From Irpex lacteus (Eukaryota; Basidiomycota; Agaricomycetes; Polyporales; Irpicaceae): 64,000 nucleotides of DNA. The stretch is from contig MQVO02000001.1 of the NCBI GenBank assembly GCA_001986395.2, positions 2,542,001 through 2,606,000 of the forward strand, read 5' to 3'. Both the position numbers and the translations under genes were made by a program. Below are positions 34,566 through 46,422 of this stretch, piece after piece. Below the pieces are notes generated by a model. The model was not told where the DNA came from, did not search any database, and saw only the letters and a program-made list of their open reading frames with translations. Numbering within the stretch: position 1 is the stretch's first letter; each line of letters begins with the position of its first letter.

Positions 34566-36211
34566 TGGTAAGAACCTTCATTTTGAGATGGTTGTTGGAA
34601 ATAGGAAATGGCTTTCACCCCAGCACAGACTAGCACAGATGTACTATCAAATTGTGCGATTTAGGGCGTCATTAGCGAGGCCAAATTATGGTGCTTACTC
34701 GAGGCATTTACTAACACGACGGTAAAGTTGGTCAGAGTTTCGAAGTGCTGACCCCTCTCCGCTGGAAATGGTGGCGTCCCGTAGGTTCACGGCGTACGGA
34801 CAGAAGAGACGAGCGGACTATGTCTAAGTTAAGTAAGGTGGGTGGCTTTCGTCATAGTATGCTCGGTTTTGCTCGGTTAACCTGGTTGTTCTCTTCGTGT
34901 GCAGATGTTGCGACTGACAGATACACCACCATTCGCTCAGACTTCCAACTTTATTACTCGTCAACTGCCTTCTCTGGTTGAGTGTGGCTCATGATATTGG
35001 TATCGCTCATATTTGTTTAGGTTCTCATATTTTTGAAGCAACAACCCCTCTCTGAAAGACATGGTGGTGTTCCGGTAACTTCGCGGACTACGGACAGAAG
35101 GGACGAGCGGGTTGTGTTAAGTAAGGTGGGTGGCTTTCGTCATAGTATGTTCGGTAAACCTGATTGTTCTCTTCGCGCACAGGTATTGATGTACATGTAG
35201 CGCTAAAAGACGCTGGGTGTGTCCATTACCAAGCTACATAAGTGAATATGCACCATGTTATCACGAAGGATGGTTGGCGCACTCATGAAACAACGTCAAC
35301 GGCGATTCACAGTTCGAACTTAAACACTCATCTATCACCGTATTCCGCTGTCTTACCATCGCTCACATTTACTTAGGCTCCCAGATATTTCAAGCGACCA
35401 CTCTCTTATCTCGAAATGGCGTGCCTGATTCTGAAGCAAAGTCACTGCGATAGTATCAAGTAACTCTACTGGCGCTCCACAGGGAATGGTGGCGCCCCGG
35501 TATCTTCACGGAGTACGGGCAGAAGTAACAAGTGGAATGTGCGAAGGTGGATGAGCATCCGTCACAGTGCATACTTGGTATCTCTCAACCATTCTAATTG
35601 TTCCCTACTTGCAGATGCGCAGGTATCGGTACTGTCAAATACGGTGTTAGAAGACGCTAAGTGGCTTCGGGTGAACGGCTCATGGGCTTATTTGGGTTCT
35701 TAGCTGTAAGACTTCGACCTATCATCTGACGTTCGCGGGAAAGGAGCTGACAAGGCGGCAGATCAACTGTTCTACTATAGGCGTCTCCTCGACAACGCTA
35801 TTGGGACCCCTGAATGAAATTGCCCACGTAGCGGCTGCAGCGATGAACGACCGATGTCTTGTCGCCGAATTGACTTACCCCAACCAGGTACAGCACAGCT
35901 TAGAGAACGGAGAAGCTGATCTGAATCTGATTTATGTGATCTCTCTCAGAGATACATCTGCTTGCAACATTGCGTTCCAGGTTTGTGCAAGGTATCAATG
36001 AACGTCTCGTATGGGGCTCGGGCAGAAGTCGAGACATCCGGTACGTCTACATTCAACCTTAGCATTACATGTGAATGATCAATGTTTTACTGTTCAGTTA
36101 GCGCTCCCGCTGTATGCATATATGTCGTCGCGCAGATAACCATGAGCATACCACGTCTTGCTATCGACTCTCTCCCCACCACCTCGTTCACAGCTCCCTG
36201 CTATAGCTATT
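34566..36211. other. Intergenic region holding three degenerate tandem repeats
   Basis: About 1.6 kb between ALG11 and the A-T-R reductase. The repeats at 34715-35700 are listed separately. At 35801-36001 an open frame (MGPLNEIAHVAAAAMNDR...) shows no domain. No intact gene seen. Confidence 0.5.
34715..35700 (+). repeat. Three imperfect tandem repeats of about 300-420 bp
   Basis: Unit cores start near 34764, 35060 and 35484, each with ATGGTGG then a CGG-AC-GAAG stretch. Units 1 and 2 share an identical 34-nt block containing GTAAGGTGGGTGGCTTTCGT, followed in all units by a C/T-rich run and CAG. Each unit thus looks like a short exon, an intron and a second exon start. Unit 3 is the most diverged and keeps ACGCTAAGTGG near its end where unit 2 has AAAGACGCTGGG. 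No unit has a usable reading frame, so this may be a decayed tandem gene array or a non-coding repeat. Confidence 0.65.
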
Positions 36212-39200
36212 ATGGCCTCCAAAGCAGACTCGGATAACCGCTTTCCACCACTCGACGGGTCGATCACTGCCATCCTGGGAATGACGGATTGGCAAGCTGA
36301 ACATCATCCGGATGAGCCGTACGCCATCTGGCCCGATCCAAATTCTCCTACGGGGACGAAGTATGTTACGAACGCTCAGTACGCCGAGGCAACACATAGG
36401 CTCGCCCATATACTCCGTGCGCAAGGAGACAGTAAAGACCGAGACGTCGTAGCTATCCTGATACACACAGATACGCTGCTCTATTGCGCACTCATGGCAG
36501 CGTGCATCAGGGCCAATCTTGTGGTACGTTATCAAAAGACTTAATCATCGCTTCGAGTTCACATACCATGTCCCAGCCATTTCCCATGTCACCGAGGAAC
36601 TCCGGACCGGGGGTCTGTAACATGATGGAGAAGACTTCGTGTCATCGCATCATAACAGACTCGAGCACGAAGGCGCTCATTGCTGACGTGCAGGCTGAGC
36701 TTGGCACCAAGAACCATGAAGTAAAGGTTACAGAGCTCCCTGGGTTATTCGACGCCTACCCAAGCCTTGCGCCAGCTGCTGACCAAGACAAGTACCCACC
36801 GTATCGGCCCTATCCTTATTCTGACACGAAGCATCCGGAAGAGGTTGTAATGATACTCCATTCATCTGGGTCGACTGGGTTCCCGAAGCCCATACCACTC
36901 AGCCAGCAGTACCTATTGCCTATAGTCAGGAGCCGTAAGTCACAGCTTCTTTCTTTTTTATTGGATGGAGCTTACAAGAGTACGTAGCACCTATCGCTGG
37001 CTCACGCCATCGCGAAATCCGCTGGTTTGGCGGTGCCTTACCATCCTTCCACGCCTATGCTTTTGGCTGGCAATTCATCATGCCACCCGCTTCTGGACAT
37101 CCGTGTGGCCATTTTGCGCCGCGATGGCCAGAATCGCCTGTCATACCCAACCCGGAGAACACCCTCGAGGCTAGTCGGATTACCGGATGCAACGCTATGC
37201 CGGGTGTACCTGCGTTCGTCGAGGTTCGTGAGCATCGGAAGGTCACGAAGTGTGGATAATAATACCCGTTGCAACAGTCATGGTCCCGTTCAGACGAAGC
37301 TATGAAATACTTGAAGACGCTCAAGTGCCTCGTGAGTAGCTCAACTTGATCTTATGGCTGCGTCGTACAGACTAATAGTCTGTAGATTTTCGCCGGCGGG
37401 CCGTTGTCAAAGAAATGCGGCGACGATCTGGCCATGGCCGGTGTAAGGATCTCGTCGATGTATGCCGGAACCGAGTTTGGAGCTGGATCAGATCCATTCT
37501 ACCCCGACGTGGCCACAGAGGAAGACGATAGGACACCTTTCGATTGGGAATGGCTGAAGATGAACCCTGACTGTAAAGTGCGATGGGTTCCCGCTGGCGA
37601 TGGTAGTTTCGAGTGTCAATTCATGGTATGAGAGGCCAGCTTCTGTTTCCGCTGGATTGAATGACTTAGATAACTTCTGCTCCTAGACTCATGAGAGGTA
37701 CCGCCCAGCTGTTGAGAATATCGACGATGCGCCGGGATACGCCACTCGAGATTTGTTTGTCAAGCATCCGACGAGGGAGCTTTGGAAACTGTAAGCCGTA
37801 CGTGGCATTAACAGTATTTACATCTGAACAACAACACAGCTCTGGTCGTGCTGATGATGTGATTGTCTTGAAGACTGGTCAGTGTTGCAAAGCCTTGCAC
37901 CTCTTGCCGTGGCTTATGTCGTATACTAGCGGAGAAAATTGTTCCACTTGGACAAGAAGGCCATATACTTTCAAGCAGTATGGTGAAAGGCGTGCAAATG
38001 TTCGGTAGAGGGCGGGACCAAGCGGGGGTGCTAATCGAGCCCGCAGACGCAAATGCTTTTGACCCTTCCATCGAACAAGCTCTCGTTTCTTTCAGAAACA
38101 AGATATGGTATGCTTTTTTGCATATCCAACACTTTATATAGACTAATCCTGTTGTTTAGGCCCGTCGTAGACGAAGCTAACCGGAAGGCTCCAGCATTTG
38201 CTAGGATTTTCAAGGAGATGATCATAGTGACTGATCCTAAACGGCCTTTTCCTCGTGCTCCGAAGGGTACTGTACTCAAGAAGCAGTTAATGACGCTTTA
38301 CGAAGAAACGATAGATCATCTGTACGTCTCATACGTCGCTTCACCGCTCTTGCGTTTCTGATCTCCTCTATTGGATTCACAGCTACGTTACGGTCGAAAA
38401 CAGTACGAATGCAAAAGATACAAAGCCACCTAACTCATGGTCGATTTCTGACATTGAAGCCTGGCTCGTCGATGTCGCGACCGCTGTCAATGACGCAGGG
38501 ACCGTCGACACTACAATTGACTTATTCCAGCAAGGCTATGACAGGTAAGTGTTCTGTCTTTTGGTTTCATTTCAGCATTTACTCATATCGTCGTTCAGCC
38601 TGAGCGCAACATTCCTTCGTACTCGCATCGTCACAGCTCTTCGCATGACGAAACAAGTGGATGCGGCGAAGAACGTGTCCCAGAACTTCATATTCGACCA
38701 TCCTACCGTCCATCAACTGGCGAACGCCATTCACTCCCTTGTATACCCGGAAGGAAGCTCGAAATCCGACAGCAATCTCCAGCAGACCAGAGACATGATA
38801 GCGAAGTACACAGCAAATATGCCAGAAGCACGCTCCCGAAAACGCGAATCCGGAGGCAGTGCTGTAGTACTTTTGACAGGATCTACGGGGAACCTGGGTA
38901 CACACATTCTTGCCACACTCTTAGCTGACGAAGGTGTTAGTCGAGTGTGGACTCTAGATCGCTCTTCCTCAGACGCTTCCACTGCTGACCGTCTGGCTGC
39001 CGCCTTTGCCGATCGAGGTCTACCTTTGGACATCCTCTCCAGCAGCAAGCTCACATCTTTGACGGGAAGTTTCAACCTACCTTACTTCGGTCAACATCAG
39101 GACGTTTATAACGAGGTACGCAATGTGATTTGGTAGCTTCCGTCATGCACTGACGAGCCAATCTCTTGTTCAGTTAATAGGGTCCATAACAGACGTTGTT

Positions 39201-40227
39201 CACAATTCATGGGCGGTTCACTTCTCACATGGCCTATCCTTCTTCGAGGACCTTATATCAGGAACACGCAAGCTCGTGGATCTTGCTTTGTCTCTGGATC
39301 GATCCGTTCGCGTCATTTTCACGTCTTCCATCGCCACAGCACGGAGCTGGAACCCTGCAAATGGACCTGTTCCAGAGGAATTCTTACCTGATAACGGTGT
39401 TATTCCAGACATTGGCTATTCCGCATCCAAATATGTGGTAGAACACGTAGGTTTCCGCTATATGTTGAATCGTTCGGGTATAGTCCTTATCTATTATAGA
39501 TCTTTGCTGCAGCTAGAGACCGCGGATTAGACGGTGTTTGCTTGCGAGTCGGGCAGCTATGCGGTCCAGAGAATACTGGAGCATGGAATGCGACTGATTG
39601 GGTACCTATTCTGATTAAATCGAGCATTGCTCTCGGCGCATATCCAGATGCATCATATGTGCGTGTTAATATTGTTCATCGACGTCTTTAGTATCGCAGC
39701 TGACACGAGTTTCCTCAGCCGGTGAATTGGGTACCAATGGATGCAGTCGCGGGAGCCATTATTGACCTCCTTCAATCGGAAGAGCCCCCGGCGGGGATGA
39801 TCAATGTTGTTCACCCACGACCGATATCATGGAAGGAGACTTTCGAAGCGGTAAACAAAGCGTTAAGCCTGGATCTTCCCTTCATTCCTTTCGAAGATTG
39901 GGTTGCGCAGGTGGAGTCGAAGTCAGTAAATGCATCCCCGCAAACACTGGAGTCCGTGGTACGTATACACACTTGCTACTGTGATATTTTGCTTATTCTT
40001 ATATGATGCAGCCTGCTGTCAAGCTACTGGATTTCTTCGCAGGGATAGCGAAACGCAACAGCCAGGCTGCAGAGGAGAAACTCGAAATAGACTCGCTCGG
40101 GTTACCAATCCTCGAAACAACCAAACTACAGCACTTCAGCGCAACAATGAGGGATATTCAACCTCTTGGACCAAACCATGCACAGAGCTGGATAAAGTAT
40201 TGGAAGAAGAAGAGTTTCCTTCCCTAA
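36212..40227 (+). CDS. Adenylate-forming reductase (A-T-R, NRPS-like)
   Basis: Activates a carboxylic acid as adenylate, loads it on a phosphopantetheine arm and reduces it to an aldehyde or alcohol. The adenylation domain starts near DWQAEHHPDEPYAI, has HSSGSTGFPKP (AMP-binding P-loop), PENTLEASRITGCNA, FAGGPLS, YAGTEFG and RADDVIVLKT. The carrier domain reads DLFQQGYDSLSAT, with the pantetheine Ser; an intron splits that Ser codon. The reductase has NAD(P) motif LTGSTGNLGTHIL and catalytic YSASK. All exons join in frame to TAA 40225-40227, giving a protein of about 1,080 residues, so it seems active. This is the stand-alone fungal type, smaller than Lys2; the substrate (aryl, fatty or amino acid) cannot be read from sequence. 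No obvious pathway partners are adjacent. Confidence 0.92.
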
Positions 40228-41019
40228 ACCGCCGTGGTGTGAGAGGTGGTGCAGATCGAAATCATGTACCTTATTGCTGGAGTTATGCCTCTCTCTTGTA
40301 CGAGATTATTGTATGTACGTAGTAAGTCAGTCGCAAACGTAAGTATTAACACCTGGTGAGGGAGCCCATATCCTCGTAACCAACCCAGCCACGATCTGGT
40401 CGAAGTTGTACTATCGAAGCAGGCTCAGGCTATACGGTACCCATCTAGGTAGCATCGACCCTTGCACGCCCAGCACTGCGAGAAACTGCGCTCGTCACAA
40501 GAGATTATAAGGGACGAACCTGGTCATATTGAAATGCATTGATGGTACTACTCAAGTCTCGTGTTGAGAATGAGAGTGGTGAGCAACTGGCTCAGACAGG
40601 GAGTTCCTTAGAAGCAGTGTCGATACTCGTGGCAACACCGACAAGCCAGCTTCACTCACCAAGACGTGCAGCAAACATACCATACAACGCGCAGGTATAA
40701 CAAGCAGGTCAATCATTGGTTCGAAAGCATCACTGTCAAAACATTTGCAGCCTATAGATGATCAACCGATCTTGGCATAAGAAGGATATGACAACTCAGC
40801 GGCAGGCCGTGCGTCCACAGTAGGCTCATTACAATACGTCTTGCTGACGGGAGTCCTCGGCAGGCGAGTCAAGAAAAATAGTAGCATACACTTTGTACCG
40901 GGTGAGTGTAACATGCAACTCACGTCCGTCTGAATGTCCTACAAAGTCCGTTACGATGCAGCTCTTGCCATCACTGTCATACCACGTACCATCATCGTCC
41001 ACATCTATCGTGAAGTGTA
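40228..41019. other. Intergenic region between convergent genes, nothing recognised
   Basis: About 790 bp between the 3' ends of the reductase and the splicing factor genes. No gene, repeat or RNA structure recognised. Confidence 0.5.
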
Positions 41020-43228
41020 CTAGTCCACCATCAGGCGCTCGGTATGCAAACCTTCTCCGTAGGCCATACTCTCGAAAATAACTTGTCGCCATACAGCGAT
41101 GACGAGTTCGTTGGCTTCCTCTTCCAGAACCTGCAAAGACGTGATTAGATAGAGAATGCTGCCGAGTATGATGCAAACGCACCGGCTCGAGGCCCTCTAT
41201 GAGCTTTTGAGGGCCTTTGTGATCTTTCAAATGTTCCAGGACGAACATGACGAGGTCGTCGTCCTCTAGCTCGCCTAGATATTTAATCATCTGCTTCTTC
41301 ACCAAAGGCTCAAGCTTGCGATCGATCATAGTCTAAAAATGCATGTTAGGATTGTATAACCCCTTCGAAAGCGACCGTCACTTACGTCCGTCAAGCCGTC
41401 CCATCTGACCTTCGACTTGAATAACGTCTCCTTGTCCGACGGCACTGAGGTCCTAATCTTCTCCAGTCTCTCCTTGGCCTTCTCACCGCCTTCAGCCAAG
41501 TCAAGTTTAGGAAGGAGTATCTTCCGCTTGCGGACACTCTCGTCTTCGTCTTCTTCCTCCTGGCCGAAGACAACAGCCGTTTTGTCCTTCGCAGCACTCT
41601 CGACCTTTGGCACAATGGGAGCCAGAGACACATTCAATTTGACAGGCGCACCGTCTTCAAGCAGCATGCCAGCCTTGCGCTGTTCATCTTGAAGAGCCTG
41701 CATCTCATCCATTTGACGAGCAAGGAATGCTTCGGACTCGCGGCGCAAGTTGTCAGCTTCACGCTCCTCATAAAGACGAGATTCGTTATCGGCCGAGGCT
41801 TCCGTAGTGAGCCGCCTAGCACGTTGTGCTCGCCAGCGAGCACTGTGAAAGCATTAATCTCTGTATACAGCGAAAGTTGTGGCCACGCACCGATCGGTGT
41901 AGAAAAGCTCATCGCTCTCATCATCATCCCAGACCTCAAGCCGCGCCTTCATCTCAATACGATCGCGCTCCTCTGCTTCTCGTATGGCCCTCTCCCGCGC
42001 TATTGATCGTTCGAGAGCCTGGATACGAGTACGCTCTCGAGGCTCATATCGCCGTTCACGCTATGGACAAGGTAAGAGCAATTCAGCGCGCATACAGAGA
42101 GGACTCACGTCACGGAAGGAGTTCTCTTCATCTCGTCTTCTGGCCTCCTTTCTCTCTGCCTCTAGCTCCTCATCCGTTTTCGCGCTTTTCCCAGCAGCGG
42201 AGCGATCATCCCCAGCACCCTGATCTTCAGCCTTCACGAAACCCACAGGCTTGCTGTATCCCTGAGCGCCTTTACCAAACCCTTGTGGCGGTTTCGTGGC
42301 TTGAGGTGAGGGAGCAGAGGCGGCTGGTTTCCCCCACTCTCGCTGCTTCGGACCGCTGGGAGCACTCAAGATAGCGGGAACAGCAGCTTGGACATCGCGC
42401 ATCTTCTCACGTTCGCGCTTCGCCGCCCGTTCACGGAACTGTGCGATCTCAGTCATAACGAGGCCTCTTTGCGTCTCCGGTAGGTCGGCTTCCTGCAAGT
42501 CGTGTAGATGTGGGGGGATGACATATTTCTCCTTGTCCAGAAGCCCGCTATTCGCGGCCTCCTCAGAGGTCTTGTGGATGTGATTCAAGAGTTCATCGAC
42601 CTTACTCTTGGCATTGCGGGTTGCTTCTTCGTCTGCCTAGATTGTTATAGAAGAATTAGTGAGCAGCCACACAATCTGGGTATGGCTCACGTCAGTCTTC
42701 ATCTTCTGGGTCTGGTAGGCATCGAGGAACAATTTGGTCTTCTCATCAGCTTTCACCTGTATCATCGTCAAGATTTCGTCATTATTTGAGACATAGGCAC
42801 GCTCACCAGCAGCTTTTTATTGACACACCCGTCCTCTAAAGCAGGCAACTCCACTCCGTTCAGCAGTGTCATGGCACGCAACGCACCGTCAGGGTCTGTG
42901 TATTCAGCGAAGCCAAAACCTTGAGGCTTGTTTGCAGGTGTAATTAGACGTTTGAAGGAGGTCACTGTTCCACATGCCTATAGGGAGTTATCAGCATGAC
43001 ACAGTGTGGCTTCAGCGCAGAAAGACTAACGGAGAGTAATTGGTTCAGAAACGCGTCCGTTATACCTCCAGATATCGAACCGATGAAAAGTGTCGTAGAT
43101 TTTTGCTGCGGTGGGGCTACCGAAGAATGCATCATCTGTTGCTGTTGGGCCAATGCTGAAATTGAAGGACCTTGACCGTACGAAGGCATGGGTGGTCGTA
43201 GACCAAGTCCTAGCCGGTTTGGCTGCAT
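41020..43228 (-). CDS. RBM25: RRM and PWI domain splicing factor
   Basis: Nuclear RNA-binding protein of the RBM25/Snu71 type, associated with the U1 snRNP and splice-site choice. N-terminal Gln-rich segment, then an RRM with RNP2 TLFIGSISGGITD and RNP1 QGFGFAEY. A long charged central part follows, rich in RER and EER runs (coiled-coil or RE-rich region). The C-terminus is a PWI domain: LVKKQMIKYLGELEDDDL, VMFVLEHLKDHKGPQKLIEG, LEEEANELVIAVWRQVIFES. The last exon ends HTERLMVD with the stop at 41020-41022. Domain order fits RBM25. Several short introns; no break found. The gene name is by domain order, not by alignment. Confidence 0.87.
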
Positions 43229-43706
43229 CTTTGGTATAGAAAGCGATTTAAGAAGCTATGAATAGTCCTTCACGTGTCCCTCGCCGTGTTGTTGAAAGAC
43301 AGCAAAATTCTAAGGACGACAAAGAGCAGAGCTGTCGCAGCGATGGTGGAAGTGTAAATGAAAGCCGTGGCTGCAGTCTGAGGGACTCAAGCTAAGAAAG
43401 ACGCCTGTGACATAACTGTAATGAAGGAGACCTTTTCGGACTTTGAATACTGTCATAGTAAAGCTATAAGGTTCTTGAATCCAACTAAGGTATGCTAATA
43501 AAGCGTCGAAGCACCGATACACAACACTCTAAAAGTCCATACAGAAATCCTGAATGTCATGAGTGTCCGTGGGGCATAAAAAACACCAACGATCGTATCA
43601 GAAAAGTAGATCATGATAGTAACCAGAACATCAGGGAGACCACCAAATGGAAGCTCTCAAGAACCGCGATGTTTTCGCGATGCACGTAGGCGAGTTTTTA
43701 CTTGCT
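43229..43706. other. Intergenic region, nothing recognised
   Basis: About 480 bp between the start of the splicing factor gene and the 3' end of the next minus-strand gene. It must contain the splicing factor promoter. Confidence 0.5.
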
Positions 43707-44301
43707 TTAGGATAGAGGCCGTTCTCCCATTAAAGATTGAGTACCGTGCATCTCATCGTCTGAGACGTGTTGCTGCCCGCGCGGAAAGTATGCAGGAGGG
43801 GGAGGGGTATATACCGGTAAGGGGATGCTGGCCCTCGACTCTGAGCGCCATAAATACGGAGAGGTACGACCATCATCATACGGTGTTGACGAGGTGGAGG
43901 CACTGTTCTGACTTTTTGAGATCGAATTGATCTTCGCATGTGCGTGAGCTTGTACTCGAGGAGCTATAGTTTAATGCCAAAGTGAGTTCCTGTCTGTTGA
44001 GGAGCGATTTCACAAACGTACGCCATGAACCGCGGCGCTGAGGCATTCGCGTCGTCCGATATTTCCATGCCATTACCCAGACAAACGAAATGAGTACTGC
44101 ACGGCGGGATGAGATATTTGGGCCTGGTGAGCTAAGCCTGCGCAGCACAAGAGTAGAATACTCACTGAAAACGACAACGATAAAGACTATAACCTTGCCA
44201 AAGGTTACTCCGGTGAACTTGTCCGCATTGGATACACCATCCCGTTTGAATAGTTCGCGCATGATTCCGGTACTTGACGAGAGTCCTGAAGGTGGCGGCA
44301 T
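43707..44301 (-). CDS. Single-pass membrane protein with C-terminal PPPPAYFP motif
   Basis: Unknown function; 155 residues from three exons (44166-44301, 44022-44096, 43707-43963), with totals in frame. A short head ends in NADKFTGVTFG, then one helix (KVIVFIVVVFILISFVWVMA) carrying a phase-1 intron, and the basic stop-transfer WKYRTTRMPQRRG. The tail is Ser-rich and ends VYTPPPPAYFPRGQQ followed by an acidic DDEMHG stretch. PPxY motifs bind WW domains of Nedd4/Rsp5 ubiquitin ligases, so an adaptor role is possible (inference). The first of three such genes in a row on this strand. Start could also be the Met 13 codons downstream. Confidence 0.65.
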
Positions 44302-45067
44302 TCTCGCAGTGCTTGCAGAGGCTTTGAACTTGAAGCTCGTGCGTGGAATGGGGAGAACGTTAAGACCAAGATGAGTCTCTTACGTCGCGTTATATTAAGG
44401 TGGCAGAAACGCCCTCTGCACAGTACCGTACCTGACGGCAATGTACTGCTCTGGACTAGGTAGCTTCTCACAGACGCCATTCACTGCGAATCGAAAAGCG
44501 GCTGTGAGAGACTGCCGAGTCCAAAAATTAAGCAGCTAGCGTCTTTCAAGGGCCTATTATATACAGTTGATCTTCTCAATCAGCGCGAAACTGACTGACC
44601 GAGCAACATGGCAACCACACCCGACAGGCCACATTGTGGCCACGCACTACTGCCCATTGTTACGCCGTAGACTACGGCCAATCTGAGTCTTTGAACTCCC
44701 AAGCTGCGATGACTCTAAGTTTGCCTCCCGGATTTCTGCATGAGCCCAGATTCCAACGGAAAGCCACTTAAGTACCAGCGTAAATGATGGCACAGAGCGA
44801 AACAACGTTAACTAAGATTTGTGAGGGCGCCTCAAACAACAATGGACTAATATAGCATTTAGACGCTCCTCTTATCCCGAGTCGTCCAGTCACCACTTTT
44901 CGCTCTCTTCTCACATTGACAGAAGTAGCTTTTAGTGAAGTATATGTGTATACAAGCACAAGAGCTTTCTGTAATGCTTATGCTGAGACCGCGAAGGGAA
45001 CGGCTAACGTAAATAAGTATTTAGTACCCATTGCAACCAATGACATGTCGGGATTGTCGACATTGTT
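44302..45067. other. Upstream region of the PPPPAYFP protein gene
   Basis: About 770 bp. A minus-strand TATATAAT sequence lies near 44556, rather far from the ATG at 44301, so a longer 5' leader or an upstream intron is possible. No other gene seen. Confidence 0.35.
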
Positions 45068-45244
45068 GACAGGAAGTAGTCTCGGAGCCAGCCGTCCGGG
45101 CGCCAGATAGGTCTGAGGAGGAAGAACGAGACAAAGAACCACAGACCCAGACGTTCGGGCGCTAGGGTCTGTGTTCTTTGTCTCGTTCTTCCGCCTCAGA
45201 CCCAGTGAGCGCCCATACGGCTGGTTACGAGACTAGACAGGAAG
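45068..45244. mobile_element. Foldback miniature transposon with 9-bp target duplication
   Basis: The element spans 45077-45235 (159 bp) and is almost one long inverted repeat: two arms of about 72 bp, starting TAGTCTCG and ending CGAGACTA, around a 15-bp loop. The inner 37 bp of the arms (GTCTGAGG, AAGAACGAGACAAAGAAC, ACAGACCC) differ by only two changes. The exact 9-mer GACAGGAAG flanks both sides (45068-45076 and 45236-45244). A 9-bp duplication with long inverted arms suggests a Mutator-like (MULE) foldback element. No coding capacity. Confidence 0.85.
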
Positions 45245-45740
45245 ATGCCTCACATTGGCAGCTGTACACGACAGACAACCGACATCGCAAATATGTGAGC
45301 GTGCACTCGTATTCTCTCTACATCGTGTCTCACAATTTTATCGGAGTCTATCGGACAGATCACCACGGCGCATCAATACATGGAAATCATGATGTGGAAT
45401 ATATGATTCCTCTGCAGAGCTTTTGCGGTGCGTCACTGCTGTGTATACGCGTTCATATGCGGCGCAACGGTACTTATTCGCACATCCAGTGCAATCGATC
45501 TATTCAAAATGGGTTCAGAAGCTGCGGGAGTTCGAGCATTTGAGTCTCATTGTTTTTGTCTAGGTTTACACGGTGGTATTGACATTTGAGGACCAGCCTT
45601 AAATTGAAAAGACGCTCCTGATTCCACTGAGCCAAGTCACTGGAGGATACTGAACGAGGCTCCAGAGCTACTCGTTCAAATCTCCCCACCGAAAGGCCCA
45701 GAAGGAGGAGCCATAGGGCTCGATTTCCAACCAAGTAACC
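45245..45740. other. Intergenic region, nothing recognised
   Basis: About 500 bp downstream (minus strand) of the next gene. The long plus-strand open frame 45178-45543 starts inside the transposon and has no features. Confidence 0.5.
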
Positions 45741-46368
45741 TTACGGTGCTCTCCCATCGTGAGAGAGATACGCGCGATCGCCTGGGAAGTAGGCTGGCGG
45801 AGGCGCGCCTGGCAAGGTCAAGGTGGAAACGGAGGATCTATACCTGTCACGACCAGGGTAGGGAGGAAGCTGTTCTTCATCGCCCGGCACTGCGTTGGGC
45901 CAGCTGCCTTGGTACTGGATGCGGCTATGCGATCCTGCACCGCGTTCAGTATCTCCTCCTCCACCATCTCGTCCTGAAGTTATGGAGGCCTTGTCAGCAT
46001 ACGTATCCGCTTATCAGCCGCCCTATCTGGGAAGGTCAAAGCTTACCTGGCAACTCATGATCCTCGTCATCAGAAGCAGCCCACCTCTTACAATAGAGAA
46101 ACCTTGCGGCAAGAACGATGGCTATTAGCCCGCCTACAATGAGCATAGAAGTCAGCCAACACGCTCACAACATCCAAGGAAACGACTCGCCCACCGCTAC
46201 AAGGATCCCCATAACGGTCTGAATGGTAATCACACCACCGCCACGGTGGACCTCGACGTTTTCAGTAAGCACGCCAAGGTCCACAGCGGGTGTAACACCC
46301 CGCTCTGCCGTCGTGCCAATGGAATCAGAGGAACGTACGTCGACTGTGGTCTTTATCGTCAACAGCAT
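45741..46368 (-). CDS. Single-pass membrane protein with PPPAYFP motif and GC-AG intron
   Basis: Unknown function; 165 residues from three exons (46191-46368, 46047-46133, 45741-45973), total length a multiple of three. The head has many Thr/Val residues without a signal peptide; the single helix reads VMGILVAVGGLIAIVLAARF and is followed by LYCKRWAASDDEDHELP. The tail contains LPPYPGRDRY and then PGAPPPAYFPGDRAYL. The first intron sits in the helix in phase 1, as in the sister genes, but only a GC donor (GCGAGT, 46189-46190 on the plus strand) gives an open frame. Stop TAA at 45741-45743. Relationship to the neighbours at 43707 and 46873 is by architecture and PPPAY motif, not by overall identity. 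Confidence 0.65.
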
Positions 46369-46416
46369 GCAAAGGTAGAGATCTTAGGCTGAATTGTCCA
46401 AACATCTCAAGTTCCC

Positions 46417-46422
46417 TTTATA
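46417..46422 (-). promoter_or_regulatory. TATA box of the PPPAYFP protein gene at 46368
   Basis: Minus-strand CGTATAAAGG lies about 50 bp upstream of the ATG at 46368, supporting that start. Confidence 0.5.

Noticed and set aside
227..40227. One large secondary-metabolite cluster spanning the P450 pair, transporters and A-T-R reductase
   Set aside because: RPAP1, ALG11, a kinase and a trehalase lie between them, strands are mixed and gaps are large, so a single cluster is not supported.
45178..45543. 121-codon open frame on the plus strand
   Set aside because: It starts inside the right arm of the foldback transposon, has no domain or signal, and its composition looks random.
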